The notes under the pieces: model-generated | What the model was told of the DNA's origin: nothing | Database searches by the model: none | The model's input: the letters and a program-made list of their open reading frames with translations, nothing else | DNA from: JACQCV01 sp964639675 | GTDB lineage: Bacteria; Patescibacteriota; Minisyncoccia; Phycocordibacterales; UBA12445 | Length of the DNA stretch: 12,018 bases | Direction of reading: 5' to 3' | NCBI GenBank assembly: GCA_964639675.1 | Contig: CAZXEK010000059.1 | Coordinates: 1-12,018 of the forward strand | Made by a program: the position numbers and the translations under genes | Shown: piece by piece, positions 1-6,676 of the stretch | How positions within the stretch are numbered: position 1 is the first letter of the stretch | Layout of the letters: each line of letters opens with the position of its first letter

Positions 1-1022
1 CTCTGACCTCTGAAGAGGTGAAGCAGACCAATACCCAAATTACTATCTCTAACACTTTTCACTTGCACCTAAAACCCGGTGATCAGATTGTAAAAAAGGC
101 AGGGGGGATAAATAATTTCATGAAGGCCACCTGGCCAACGATGACGGACTCTGGTGGGTTTCAAGTTTTTAGTTTAGGTTTTGGTCAAGACATGCAGGTT
201 GGTAAAATTCTAAAATATTTCCCTGGTAAGACAAAAAACATGGTCGTAGAGATGGGGAACAAACCTAGGTCGGTTAAGATCACAGAAGACGGTGTGCATT
301 TTTGTTCTCCATTTGACGGTCAAAAACTTTTCATCGGCCCCAGGGAATCGATCAAATTTCAAGAGAACATCGGAGCAGATATAATTTATGCTTTTGATGA
401 ATGCACACCGCCACTTTCCTCCTATGATTATGCTGCCAAATCTCTAGAACTGACACACAGATGGGCCAAAATATGTGTGAATAGTAAGAAGACAGACCAG
501 GCGCTATACGGAATCATTCAAGGCTCAAGATATAAAAGATTGCGAGAGGCATCTTCAAAATATATAGACTCTCTAGATTTTAGCGGTTATGGTATTGGTG
601 GCGATCTTGGGGAAAGTAAGAAGACTATGGACACTATACTCTCTTGGGTTATCCCCAATCTGAGAGAGAGCCGACCGAGACACATGTTGGGCATCGGCTA
701 TCCAGAAGATATGGAGATTATAATAAAGAGGGGAATAGATACCTTCGACTGCACTGTTCCAACTCACTATGCTAGAAGGGGAATCGCTTTTACAAGTAAA
801 GGGAAAATTAATTTAAAGCAGATAAGATATCTCTCTGATAAAAAACCATTAGACAAAAACTGTACCTGTAATACGTGCCAAGTCTATAGGAGAAATTACA
901 TAAGCCACCTCTTTAGGGGAGACGAAATAACCGCCATGAGATTAGTGACATTTCATAATCTTTTTCACTTTAATAATCTTGTGGCCAATATTAGGCAAAA
1001 AATTAAAGATGGAAAAGTATAG
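1..1022 (+). CDS. tgt: Queuine/preQ1 tRNA-guanine transglycosylase, 5' end cut by window
   Basis: Exchanges guanine-34 in the anticodon of GUN tRNAs for a queuosine-type base, in the cytoplasm. The frame is open to the window edge: codons from position 3 read LTSEEV before KQTNTQ, matching the family's internal KALTPEEV segment. The GTG at 18 is therefore not the start, and roughly 40-50 N-terminal residues are missing. Numbering from codon 18: DSGGFQ (D44, general acid/base position), FDECTP (D127), TFDCTVPT (D244, nucleophile position), and a zinc site C282, C284, C287 with H313 in TFHN. All catalytic and metal residues are present. Between FSLG and DGVHF there is an insertion of roughly 30 residues absent from the E. 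coli-type enzyme. The substrate-pocket loop reads GGDLGE instead of GGLAVGE, one residue shorter, so base preference cannot be assumed. Family assignment is near certain; substrate is not. Confidence 0.95.
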   Translation, partial: LTSEEVKQTNTQITISNTFHLHLKPGDQIVKKAGGINNFMKATWPTMTDSGGFQVFSLGFGQDMQVGKILKYFPGKTKNMVVEMGNKPRSVKITEDGVHFCSPFDGQKLFIGPRESIKFQENIGADIIYAFDECTPPLSSYDYAAKSLELTHRWAKICVNSKKTDQALYGIIQGSRYKRLREASSKYIDSLDFSGYGIGGDLGESKKTMDTILSWVIPNLRESRPRHMLGIGYPEDMEIIIKRGIDTFDCTVPTHYARRGIAFTSKGKINLKQIRYLSDKKPLDKNCTCNTCQVYRRNYISHLFRGDEITAMRLVTFHNLFHFNNLVANIRQKIKDGKV

Positions 1023-1057
1023 TGCCAAAAAACAGGTTTTTATGTTTTAACTACAGA

Positions 1058-1066
1058 TGTTATAAT
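1058..1066 (+). promoter_or_regulatory. Extended -10 promoter for the MgtC-like gene
   Basis: TGT followed by a perfect TATAAT at 1061-1066 in the tgt to mgtC-like gap. No convincing -35 lies 16-18 bp upstream, which is usual for extended -10 promoters. The predicted transcription start near 1073 gives an A/T-rich leader of about 29 nt without a Shine-Dalgarno sequence. Inferred from sequence only. Confidence 0.55.
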
Positions 1067-1101
1067 TTATTTATACAATTAACAACTAACCTTTTAAATA
1101 A

Positions 1102-1599
1102 ATGGCTAACATATTTTATTTTCTCGATCCCGTGACTGCCGATATGATGCTCCAGATAACCACAGCACTCATTCTTGGTATAGTAATCGGCACAGAAAGA
1201 TCGACGTCAAACAAAACAGCCGGAATGAGAACCTACGCTCTAATTAGTATGGGGTCATGTCTGTTTGTAGTTATCTCTCATGCCATCTCTAATCAATACA
1301 TCGGACTGACAGCTTTTGATCCTATGCGAGTGGCTTCCCAAATTGTTGTGGGTATCGGCTTTGTCGGTGGAGGATTAATAATGACAGAGGGTAGAAAAGT
1401 TAGTGGTATTACAACCGCAGCAGGTCTCTGGGTATCAGCCGGTATCGGTATGGCCGTAGGTTTCCACCTATATGGTGTGGCTATGTTTGTAACCCTCATT
1501 ACACTTTTTGTCTTCACGACACTCTGGCATATTGAAAGGGCTATAAAGAAACATGTAAACAGATTTAGTGCCCACCGAGATTCCCAGGATGATATATAA
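1102..1599 (+). CDS. MgtC/SapB family inner-membrane protein
   Basis: A 165-residue polytopic membrane protein of the MgtC/SapB/YhiD family, whose members are linked to Mg2+ stress or acid tolerance; the biochemical activity of the short members is not settled. Family signatures are clear: GTER (residues 30-33) and the following KTAGMRTYALISMG, then DPMRVASQIVVGIGFVGGG (about 73-91), then SGITTAAGLWVSAGIG (about 101-116). Hydrophobic segments lie near 16-31, 44-62, 79-94, 104-121 and 122-142, followed by a basic, polar tail. It has no C-terminal ACT-like domain, so it is the short SapB-type form. The ATG at 1102 is the only Met that leaves the first helix intact, and no Shine-Dalgarno precedes it. 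It follows tgt by 79 bp with its own promoter candidate and ends 9 bp before the convergent dnaE stop. Family is sure, physiological role unknown. Confidence 0.9.
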   Translation: MANIFYFLDPVTADMMLQITTALILGIVIGTERSTSNKTAGMRTYALISMGSCLFVVISHAISNQYIGLTAFDPMRVASQIVVGIGFVGGGLIMTEGRKVSGITTAAGLWVSAGIGMAVGFHLYGVAMFVTLITLFVFTTLWHIERAIKKHVNRFSAHRDSQDDI

Positions 1600-1600
1600 A

Positions 1601-1623
1601 GAAAATTATTAATTACTAATTTC
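1601..1623. terminator. Weak A/T-rich dyad between convergent mgtC-like and dnaE genes
   Basis: GAAAATTA at 1601-1608 can pair with TAATTTC at 1617-1623 if one A is bulged, leaving an 8-nt loop. It spans the dnaE stop codon in the 9-bp convergent gap, where a bidirectional terminator would be useful. The stem is nearly all A-T, so it may be chance. Confidence 0.2.
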
Positions 1624-4600
1624 TAATTCTTTAACTGCTTCAGCGACAAGTGAAGGTTCATTGCTACGTAAAGAAACAGTTCCCCTTATAGCTAAACATT
1701 TCTCTACGACTAATAAACTCTTGTTTTGAGAAAATACTTTTGGAAAAACAACAACCTCTATTGAATCTGTAAAATCAGCAATTTTCACAAAGGCCATCAG
1801 TTCATTTTTCTTTGTACTAATCACTCTTATGCTTTCAACAATTCCAGCAGCCACAACAGTAATACCATTGCCTAAGGCCCTTATATGCTTTAAAGTATTT
1901 TCTTTTTTTTCAAATTTACTCTGGAATCTATCTAGCGGATGTCCAGAGATATAGAGCCCGAGTAGTTCTTTCTCCCAGTTGAGTTTCTCAAATGCACTGG
2001 CATCTGGTGCTGGCTTTAGTTTGAGATCGGGAACAGACTCTTGATTATTCATACCGCCAAATAGTGAATTCTGAGAAACTTGGGATTTCGCATTTTCTCT
2101 AACATAAGTCAAAACAGCTTCGATATTCCCAAGCATCTGGCCTCTTTCTCCCATATTATCAAGCGCTCCGGCTTTAATTAAGGCTTCTAGGGACTTTTTA
2201 TTAAGATTTTTATGTCTAACTCTTTCTAAAAAGTTAGAAAATGATTTATACTCTCCGCCATTTTTTCTCTCTGAAATTATTGCATTGGAGATCTCCTCTC
2301 CTAGGTTTTTTATTGCGTAAAAGCCAAACCTGATCTTATCACCATCTGTTTTACTTTTAATAACAGTGAACCCACCATAACTTTGATTTATGTCTGGTGG
2401 TAAAATTGGGATATTCATCCTTTTTGACTCGGTAACGATTCTGGCAACTTCTTCTAGATCTCCAGCGTCAGCGGTTAATACTGCTGTCATATATTCCGCC
2501 GGAAAGTTGGCTTTCATGTATGCTGTCTGATATGCAACTCGGCCATAGCTTGCCGCATGAGCCTTATTAAAACCATAGGCCGCGAATGGTTCAATTAAAA
2601 GCCACAACTCGTTAGCTAAATTTATCGACAGACCGTTTTTAATCAATCCATCTATAAGCTTCTGCCTCTCTGCCTCCATCACAGCTGGAATTTTCTTACC
2701 CATAGCCTTTCTTAGTTTATCAGCCTCAAGCCACGAATATCCGGCCATCTTAATAGCGATAAGCATGACATCGTCCTGGTATGTTATAACTCCATAAGAG
2801 GCATTTAAAATATCTCTCATCCGTGGATCCAAGTAGGCAATCTTTCTTGGATCATGCTTTCTCTCAATGTATTGGGGGATAGATTCGATCGGACCTGGAC
2901 GATATAGGGCCACCATAGCGTTAATATCATGGATAGTTGTCGGCCTTAAGTCCTTAAGATACTTTGTCATACCAGAACCATTCAGCTGAAACAAGCCCAT
3001 CGTCTCACCTCGTGCCAACATTTCATAAGTTCTTTTGTCATCAATAGGAATATTTTCTAGATCAACATCTGTGTTGTCTATCTCCTTCACAATTCTTACG
3101 GTATCTCCTAGAATTGACAGATTCTTAATACCCAAAAAATCAAACTTTAGAAGACCGATATCTTCTACCGCATGCATATCATACTGAGTGATAATTTTAT
3201 TCCCCTTTGGTTCAAACTGAAGAGGAACGACTTCGTTGAGAGGGATTGGTGATATCACGACACCTGCCGCATGGACACTACAGTGCCTAACACAACCTTC
3301 AAGCTTCATCGCAAGATCCATGATCTCTTTAGTTTGTGGTTCTTTCTCATAGGCCTCTTTCAACTCTGGAACCATCTCCATAGCACCTTTTATTGTCATC
3401 GGAAAGCCTTGAGAACCCATAGGTATTAACTTAGAAATTCTATCTCCAACTTCATATGGATAAGCTAGTGCGCGTGACACATCTCGTATTGATCCACGAG
3501 CCATCATAGAACCAAATGTACCGATCTGTGCCACCTTATCTGCCCCATATTTATTTTTAGCATATTGAATAACCTCTTCCCGCCGATTATCAGAAAAATC
3601 CATATCAATATCTGGCGCCGATGGCCTTTCCGGGTTCAAAAATCTTTCAAATGGTAGCTTGTACTCTAGAGGATTAACATTAGTAATCTGATTAAGATAT
3701 GTCACAAGTGAGCCCGCAACAGAACCTCTAATATTAGTCAGAATTCCATTTTTATGAGAAAAGTCTAATAGATCCGAGACAACTAAAAAGTATGGTGAGT
3801 AACCCTTATCAAAAATAATTTTTAGTTCATACTCTATTCTGTCTGTGACCTCTTTGGTTTCAGTTAATCCTCTTTTTTTTATCCCTTCATAAGTAAGCCG
3901 GCGGAACTCTTCATTGTAACTTCTGCCTTCTGGGATCTTAATATCAGGAAAAACCCAGCTCCCAAGCTTGATCTCAAGGTCACACATCTCTGCAATCTTC
4001 GTTGTATTTTCAATGGCATCTGGAGTGGTTTTAAATTTCTCCATAGCCTCTTCTTCGGTTATAAAAGAAAAATCATCAATCGCATTAGTTAGGCGATCAG
4101 CATCGGTAAGATCTGTATTGGTCTGTATGGCCACTAAAGTATCATGGGCCTTGTTGTCATCATGATTCAGATAATGAGAATCGGCTGTCGCCACTAGTGG
4201 AATTCCAAGCTTTCTAGCTATAGATATCTGCCATTCTGTTATCTCACCAAACCTTTCAAGATTTGGATGACTTTGAATCTCTATAAAATAGTTTCCCTCA
4301 CCGAATATCTCTTGATACTCCAGAGCGACTCTTTCAGCCTTATCATAATCTCTGTTCCAGATAGCCTTGGAAAATTCGCCACCCAAACAACCCGAGAGAC
4401 AAATTAGATCACCACTATACTTCTTAAGTAGTTCCTTATCCATTCTTGGTTTATAATAGTAGCCCTCAAGATTCGATGCTGTAACTAACTTAATTAAATT
4501 TTTATAGCCATTATTATTCTTAGCCAAAAGTATCAGATGATATCTTTCATTATCTATGCCGGGCTGTTTATCAAAACGTGATCGAGTAGCTATATAGGCC

Positions 4601-4797
4601 TCTACACCAATAATTGGTTTGATACCTTTCTTTTTACACTCTTTGTAAAACTCAATAGCGCCATACATATTACCATGATCAGTAATAGCCACGGCTGGCA
4701 TCGAAAGTTCTTTGGCTCTTTTAACCATCGCGTCGATTTTAGAAAGGCCATCAAGGAGGCTATAATGACTGTGATTATGAAGATGGATGAATGACAT
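1609..4797 (-). CDS. dnaE: DNA polymerase III alpha subunit, DnaE type
   Basis: Replicative C-family polymerase, 1062 residues against 1160 in E. coli. Order of domains: PHP (about 3-280), palm/thumb/fingers (about 290-860), helix-hairpin-helix (around NKKSLEALIKAGALD, 867-880), and a C-terminal OB fold (about 977-1060). Polymerase carboxylates are D398 and D400 in PDIDMDF and D553 in KFDFLG. The PHP domain keeps every metal ligand known from active proofreading PHP domains: H7, H9, D16, H41, E66, H87, C137, D206, H208. A beta-clamp-binding pentapeptide QNSLF sits at 909-913, between HhH and OB fold. The protein ends just after the OB fold, so the tau-binding domain of E. coli DnaE is absent. 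The ATG at 4797 places FIHLHNH at the N-terminus as expected. It diverges from rnhB; no Shine-Dalgarno is seen. Confidence 0.98.
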   Translation of the reverse strand: MSFIHLHNHSHYSLLDGLSKIDAMVKRAKELSMPAVAITDHGNMYGAIEFYKECKKKGIKPIIGVEAYIATRSRFDKQPGIDNERYHLILLAKNNNGYKNLIKLVTASNLEGYYYKPRMDKELLKKYSGDLICLSGCLGGEFSKAIWNRDYDKAERVALEYQEIFGEGNYFIEIQSHPNLERFGEITEWQISIARKLGIPLVATADSHYLNHDDNKAHDTLVAIQTNTDLTDADRLTNAIDDFSFITEEEAMEKFKTTPDAIENTTKIAEMCDLEIKLGSWVFPDIKIPEGRSYNEEFRRLTYEGIKKRGLTETKEVTDRIEYELKIIFDKGYSPYFLVVSDLLDFSHKNGILTNIRGSVAGSLVTYLNQITNVNPLEYKLPFERFLNPERPSAPDIDMDFSDNRREEVIQYAKNKYGADKVAQIGTFGSMMARGSIRDVSRALAYPYEVGDRISKLIPMGSQGFPMTIKGAMEMVPELKEAYEKEPQTKEIMDLAMKLEGCVRHCSVHAAGVVISPIPLNEVVPLQFEPKGNKIITQYDMHAVEDIGLLKFDFLGIKNLSILGDTVRIVKEIDNTDVDLENIPIDDKRTYEMLARGETMGLFQLNGSGMTKYLKDLRPTTIHDINAMVALYRPGPIESIPQYIERKHDPRKIAYLDPRMRDILNASYGVITYQDDVMLIAIKMAGYSWLEADKLRKAMGKKIPAVMEAERQKLIDGLIKNGLSINLANELWLLIEPFAAYGFNKAHAASYGRVAYQTAYMKANFPAEYMTAVLTADAGDLEEVARIVTESKRMNIPILPPDINQSYGGFTVIKSKTDGDKIRFGFYAIKNLGEEISNAIISERKNGGEYKSFSNFLERVRHKNLNKKSLEALIKAGALDNMGERGQMLGNIEAVLTYVRENAKSQVSQNSLFGGMNNQESVPDLKLKPAPDASAFEKLNWEKELLGLYISGHPLDRFQSKFEKKENTLKHIRALGNGITVVAAGIVESIRVISTKKNELMAFVKIADFTDSIEVVVFPKVFSQNKSLLVVEKCLAIRGTVSLRSNEPSLVAEAVKELEISN

Positions 4798-4800
4798 AAT

Positions 4801-4833
4801 TAGTATAAGGTATTTAGTATAAGTATAAGGTAT
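4801..4833. promoter_or_regulatory. Tandem AGTATAA repeats in the dnaE/rnhB divergent promoter region
   Basis: AGTATAA occurs at 4802, 4816 and 4822. The first and third copies extend to a perfect 12-bp repeat AGTATAAGGTAT (4802-4813 and 4822-4833), exactly 20 bp apart, about two helical turns. Each unit reads TATAAG on the + strand and TATACT on the - strand, both one base off the -10 consensus, so they may serve as overlapping promoters for rnhB and dnaE, as operator sites, or both. No good -35 elements are seen. Confidence 0.45.
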
Positions 4834-4849
4834 AGAAAATAAAAAAGGT

Positions 4850-5431
4850 ATGGATCATAAATATTACATCGGAATAGACGAGGTTGGAAGGGGCCCATTG
4901 GCCGGGCCTGTTACTGTGTGTGCCGTACTTTCTTTGGTTGGTCGACAGCCGGAAGACTTTAAGAATATAAAGGATTCTAAAAAGCTAACCGAGAAGGGGA
5001 GAGGGTCTTGGTTTAGAAAGATTAAGCAGTCTAGAGATGCGGGATTAATAAAATTTACCATCATTTCCGTTGGCAACAAGACTGTGGATAAGATTGGCAT
5101 ATCATCTTCTTTAAGGCTTTGTGTCAAAAAATGTTTGGAGAAGCTCCGGGTAGATTCAGAAGAGACTCGTGTCCTTTTAGATGGTAGTCTACACGCGCCG
5201 GAAATTTACAAAAACCAGGAGACTATTATAAAGGGGGACGAGAAGGAGCCACTTATAGCTATGGCCTCAATCATTGCTAAGGTTTCAAGAGATTGGCACA
5301 TGTCTAACTTGGGTGAAAAATATAAAAATTATGGGTTTGAGAAACATAAAGGATATGGTACTCGCGCACATTATGCCGCCATCAAAGAGTATGGTATCTC
5401 AGACCTTCACCGTAGAACGTTTTTAAAATAG
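4850..5431 (+). CDS. rnhB: Ribonuclease HII
   Basis: Endonuclease that cuts the RNA strand of RNA-DNA hybrids and single ribonucleotides embedded in DNA; it acts in the cytoplasm with replication and repair. 193 residues, a normal length for the family. Signature GIDEVGRGPLAGP at residues 8-20 carries catalytic D10 and E11 and the GRG substrate-binding element. D111 (LLDG) and D130 (KGDE) fit the other two metal ligands. MASIIAKVSRD (138-148) and the C-terminal GYGT...H...YG...HRRTF block are typical. The ATG at 4850 puts the first catalytic Asp at residue 10, as usual. GG lies one base before the ATG, too close to act as a Shine-Dalgarno. It is divergent from dnaE, a pairing that makes sense because RNase HII removes ribonucleotides misinserted by the replicase. 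Confidence 0.97.
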   Translation: MDHKYYIGIDEVGRGPLAGPVTVCAVLSLVGRQPEDFKNIKDSKKLTEKGRGSWFRKIKQSRDAGLIKFTIISVGNKTVDKIGISSSLRLCVKKCLEKLRVDSEETRVLLDGSLHAPEIYKNQETIIKGDEKEPLIAMASIIAKVSRDWHMSNLGEKYKNYGFEKHKGYGTRAHYAAIKEYGISDLHRRTFLK

Positions 5432-5480
5432 TTAATTAAACGCAAAATGGGTACGATGCGCTGGCTTTTTTTATTGAATA

Positions 5481-5489
5481 TGTTATATT
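5481..5489 (+). promoter_or_regulatory. Extended -10 promoter of rpmF, predicted leaderless
   Basis: TGT plus TATATT (5484-5489), ending 7 nt before the rpmF ATG at 5497. With the usual 6-8 nt to the start point, transcription would begin at or one base before the A of ATG. No ribosome binding site lies in the gap. An unspecific T run sits further upstream and no clear -35 is seen. Confidence 0.5.
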
Positions 5490-5496
5490 TATAGCC

Positions 5497-5715
5497 ATGG
5501 TTATAAGAATGAGACACACCAGAGCCCATACGGCCAATAGAAGGTCGCATCATGCTCTTAAGACACCGAATCTATCAGTTTGTTCAAGGTGCCAAGCACC
5601 TCAATTAAGGCATCGAGCTTGCTCAAACTGTGGTGATTATAAAGGTATTATTAGAATTGATACCATGAGTAAGGCACTTAAAAAAGATAAAAAGACTAAG
5701 AAGAAAGAAGCTTAG
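5497..5715 (+). CDS. rpmF: Large-subunit ribosomal protein bL32, zinc-ribbon form
   Basis: Structural protein of the 50S subunit, 72 residues. The basic N-terminus ends in NRRSHHAL (14-21), the hallmark of L32, followed by a zinc ribbon with C29, C32, C42 and C45 (CSRC and CSNC). The RHRACSNCGDYKG segment is also typical. The N-terminus MVIRMRHTRAH differs from the common MAVPKRKTS type and resembles L32 proteins I associate with Patescibacteria. After the core there is a lysine-rich tail (KKDKKTKKKEA), longer than in E. coli L32. The ATG at 5509 is an alternative start, but MVIRM fits the lineage form better. It lies 65 bp after rnhB with its own promoter candidate and 54 bp before nusB. It is not preceded by yceD, its usual partner in proteobacteria. 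Confidence 0.95.
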   Translation: MVIRMRHTRAHTANRRSHHALKTPNLSVCSRCQAPQLRHRACSNCGDYKGIIRIDTMSKALKKDKKTKKKEA

Positions 5716-5769
5716 GTGGCTTCAAACTGAGATGTTGGAGGTATTTTGAAATAGATTTCATAAATAAAA

Positions 5770-6672
5770 ATGGCCAATAGACATTTATCAAGAAGTATTG
5801 TCCTACAAACACTCTTCGAGTGGGACTTTAATGGGAAAGATATTTCTAAAATCAAAGATATTCTCTCTAGGAATATTGCTGAGTTTGCCCCCGGCCTTAC
5901 TGATTTCAGTTTTATGGAGAGTCTTTTAGAAACGATTCTCAACAAGCTAGAAATGCTAGATGGCATTATCGTTAAATCGGCTCCAGAATGGCCGCTAGAT
6001 AGAGTCTCTGCCATAGATAGGAATGTACTGAGAATGGGTCTGTCTGAATTACTATTTGGTGACAAACGCGAGGTTCCATCAAGGGTTGCTATTAATGAGG
6101 CTATTGAACTGGGTAAATCTTTCGGAGGTGAAAATAGCGGTAAATTTGTTAATGGCGTCTTGGGTACAGTTTACAAAGAGATGGGTGGCGGAGAAGGAGA
6201 GCCAATCGTGGCTAAACGAAAAGGAAAGGAGCCGATTGATATATCAAAACTTCCAATCGAAAAACTTGGTGGGGCTGTGGTTTTTGCAAAAGAAAATGGA
6301 AGAATATATTTAGCCTTTGTTCATGATATTTTTGGTTACTGGACATTATCTAATGGAAGAATTGAGGAAAATGAGAGAGAGGAGGATGGTGCGACACGAG
6401 AAGTTCTAGAAGAGATTGGGATTAAAGCAGAAATAAAAGAGAGCCTTGGAAGAAACGAGTATATCGCGTCTGACCCAGAAAGAGGCAAAATAAGGAAACA
6501 GGTTTCTTATTTTATAGCTGAGGCAAAAAAAGAAGAACTTAAGCTTAAATCTACGGGTGGACTTGATAATGCCAAGTGGTTCGAAGTCGGTGACATAGTA
6601 GATCTTAAAATTTATGATGATATCCTGCCCATAATAACAAAGGCTATTGGCATGATAGTTAAAGAAAATTAA
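5770..6672 (+). CDS. nusB: NusB transcription antitermination factor fused to a Nudix hydrolase domain
   Basis: Continuous 300-residue frame with two domains. Residues 1-138 are NusB, the all-helical RNA-binding factor that with NusE/S10 binds boxA in rRNA leaders: SRSIVLQTLFEWDF near the start, then DRNVLRMGLSELLF (83-96), VAINEAIELGKSFGGENSGKFVNGVLG (106-132). A charged linker (about 139-162) leads to a Nudix domain (about 163-298). Its Nudix box at 196-218 matches G-x5-E-x7-REVLEEIGI perfectly, so pyrophosphohydrolase activity is expected. The sequence before the box (YWTLSNGRIE) recalls dinucleoside polyphosphate hydrolases, but the substrate cannot be read from sequence. A stop lies in frame three codons upstream, so the ATG at 5770 is the first possible ATG; no Shine-Dalgarno is correctly spaced. 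rnc follows after 4 bp. Both domain calls are firm; the combined function is unknown. Confidence 0.95.
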   Translation: MANRHLSRSIVLQTLFEWDFNGKDISKIKDILSRNIAEFAPGLTDFSFMESLLETILNKLEMLDGIIVKSAPEWPLDRVSAIDRNVLRMGLSELLFGDKREVPSRVAINEAIELGKSFGGENSGKFVNGVLGTVYKEMGGGEGEPIVAKRKGKEPIDISKLPIEKLGGAVVFAKENGRIYLAFVHDIFGYWTLSNGRIEENEREEDGATREVLEEIGIKAEIKESLGRNEYIASDPERGKIRKQVSYFIAEAKKEELKLKSTGGLDNAKWFEVGDIVDLKIYDDILPIITKAIGMIVKEN

Positions 6673-6676
6673 AGTA

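Noticed and set aside
18..20. GTG as start codon of tgt
   Set aside because: The frame is open to the window edge and the upstream codons LTSEE fit the internal family segment KALTPEEV, so this is an internal valine codon of a gene cut by the window.
5441..5472. Possible rho-independent terminator after rnhB
   Set aside because: CGCA (5441-5444) and TGCG (5457-5460) form only a 4-bp stem with a 12-nt loop, and the T run (5466-5472) starts five bases after it. Too weak to call.
5707..5723. Hairpin GAAGC/GCTTC across the rpmF stop codon
   Set aside because: A 5-bp stem with a 7-nt loop and no T run after it, so it is not a terminator, and transcription probably continues into nusB.
5737..5741. 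GGAGG as ribosome binding site of nusB
   Set aside because: It lies 28 nt before the nusB ATG, with an in-frame stop between and no start codon at normal distance.
5747..5760. Palindrome TGAAATAGATTTCA as an operator before nusB
   Set aside because: A 5-bp A/T-rich stem with a 4-nt loop occurring once; such a dyad is expected by chance in AT-rich DNA and no second copy was seen.
6056..6313. 85-codon open frame within nusB-Nudix, raising the idea of a frameshift between the domains
   Set aside because: The main frame runs through both domains without interruption and with normal motifs on both sides; the second frame shows no domain.
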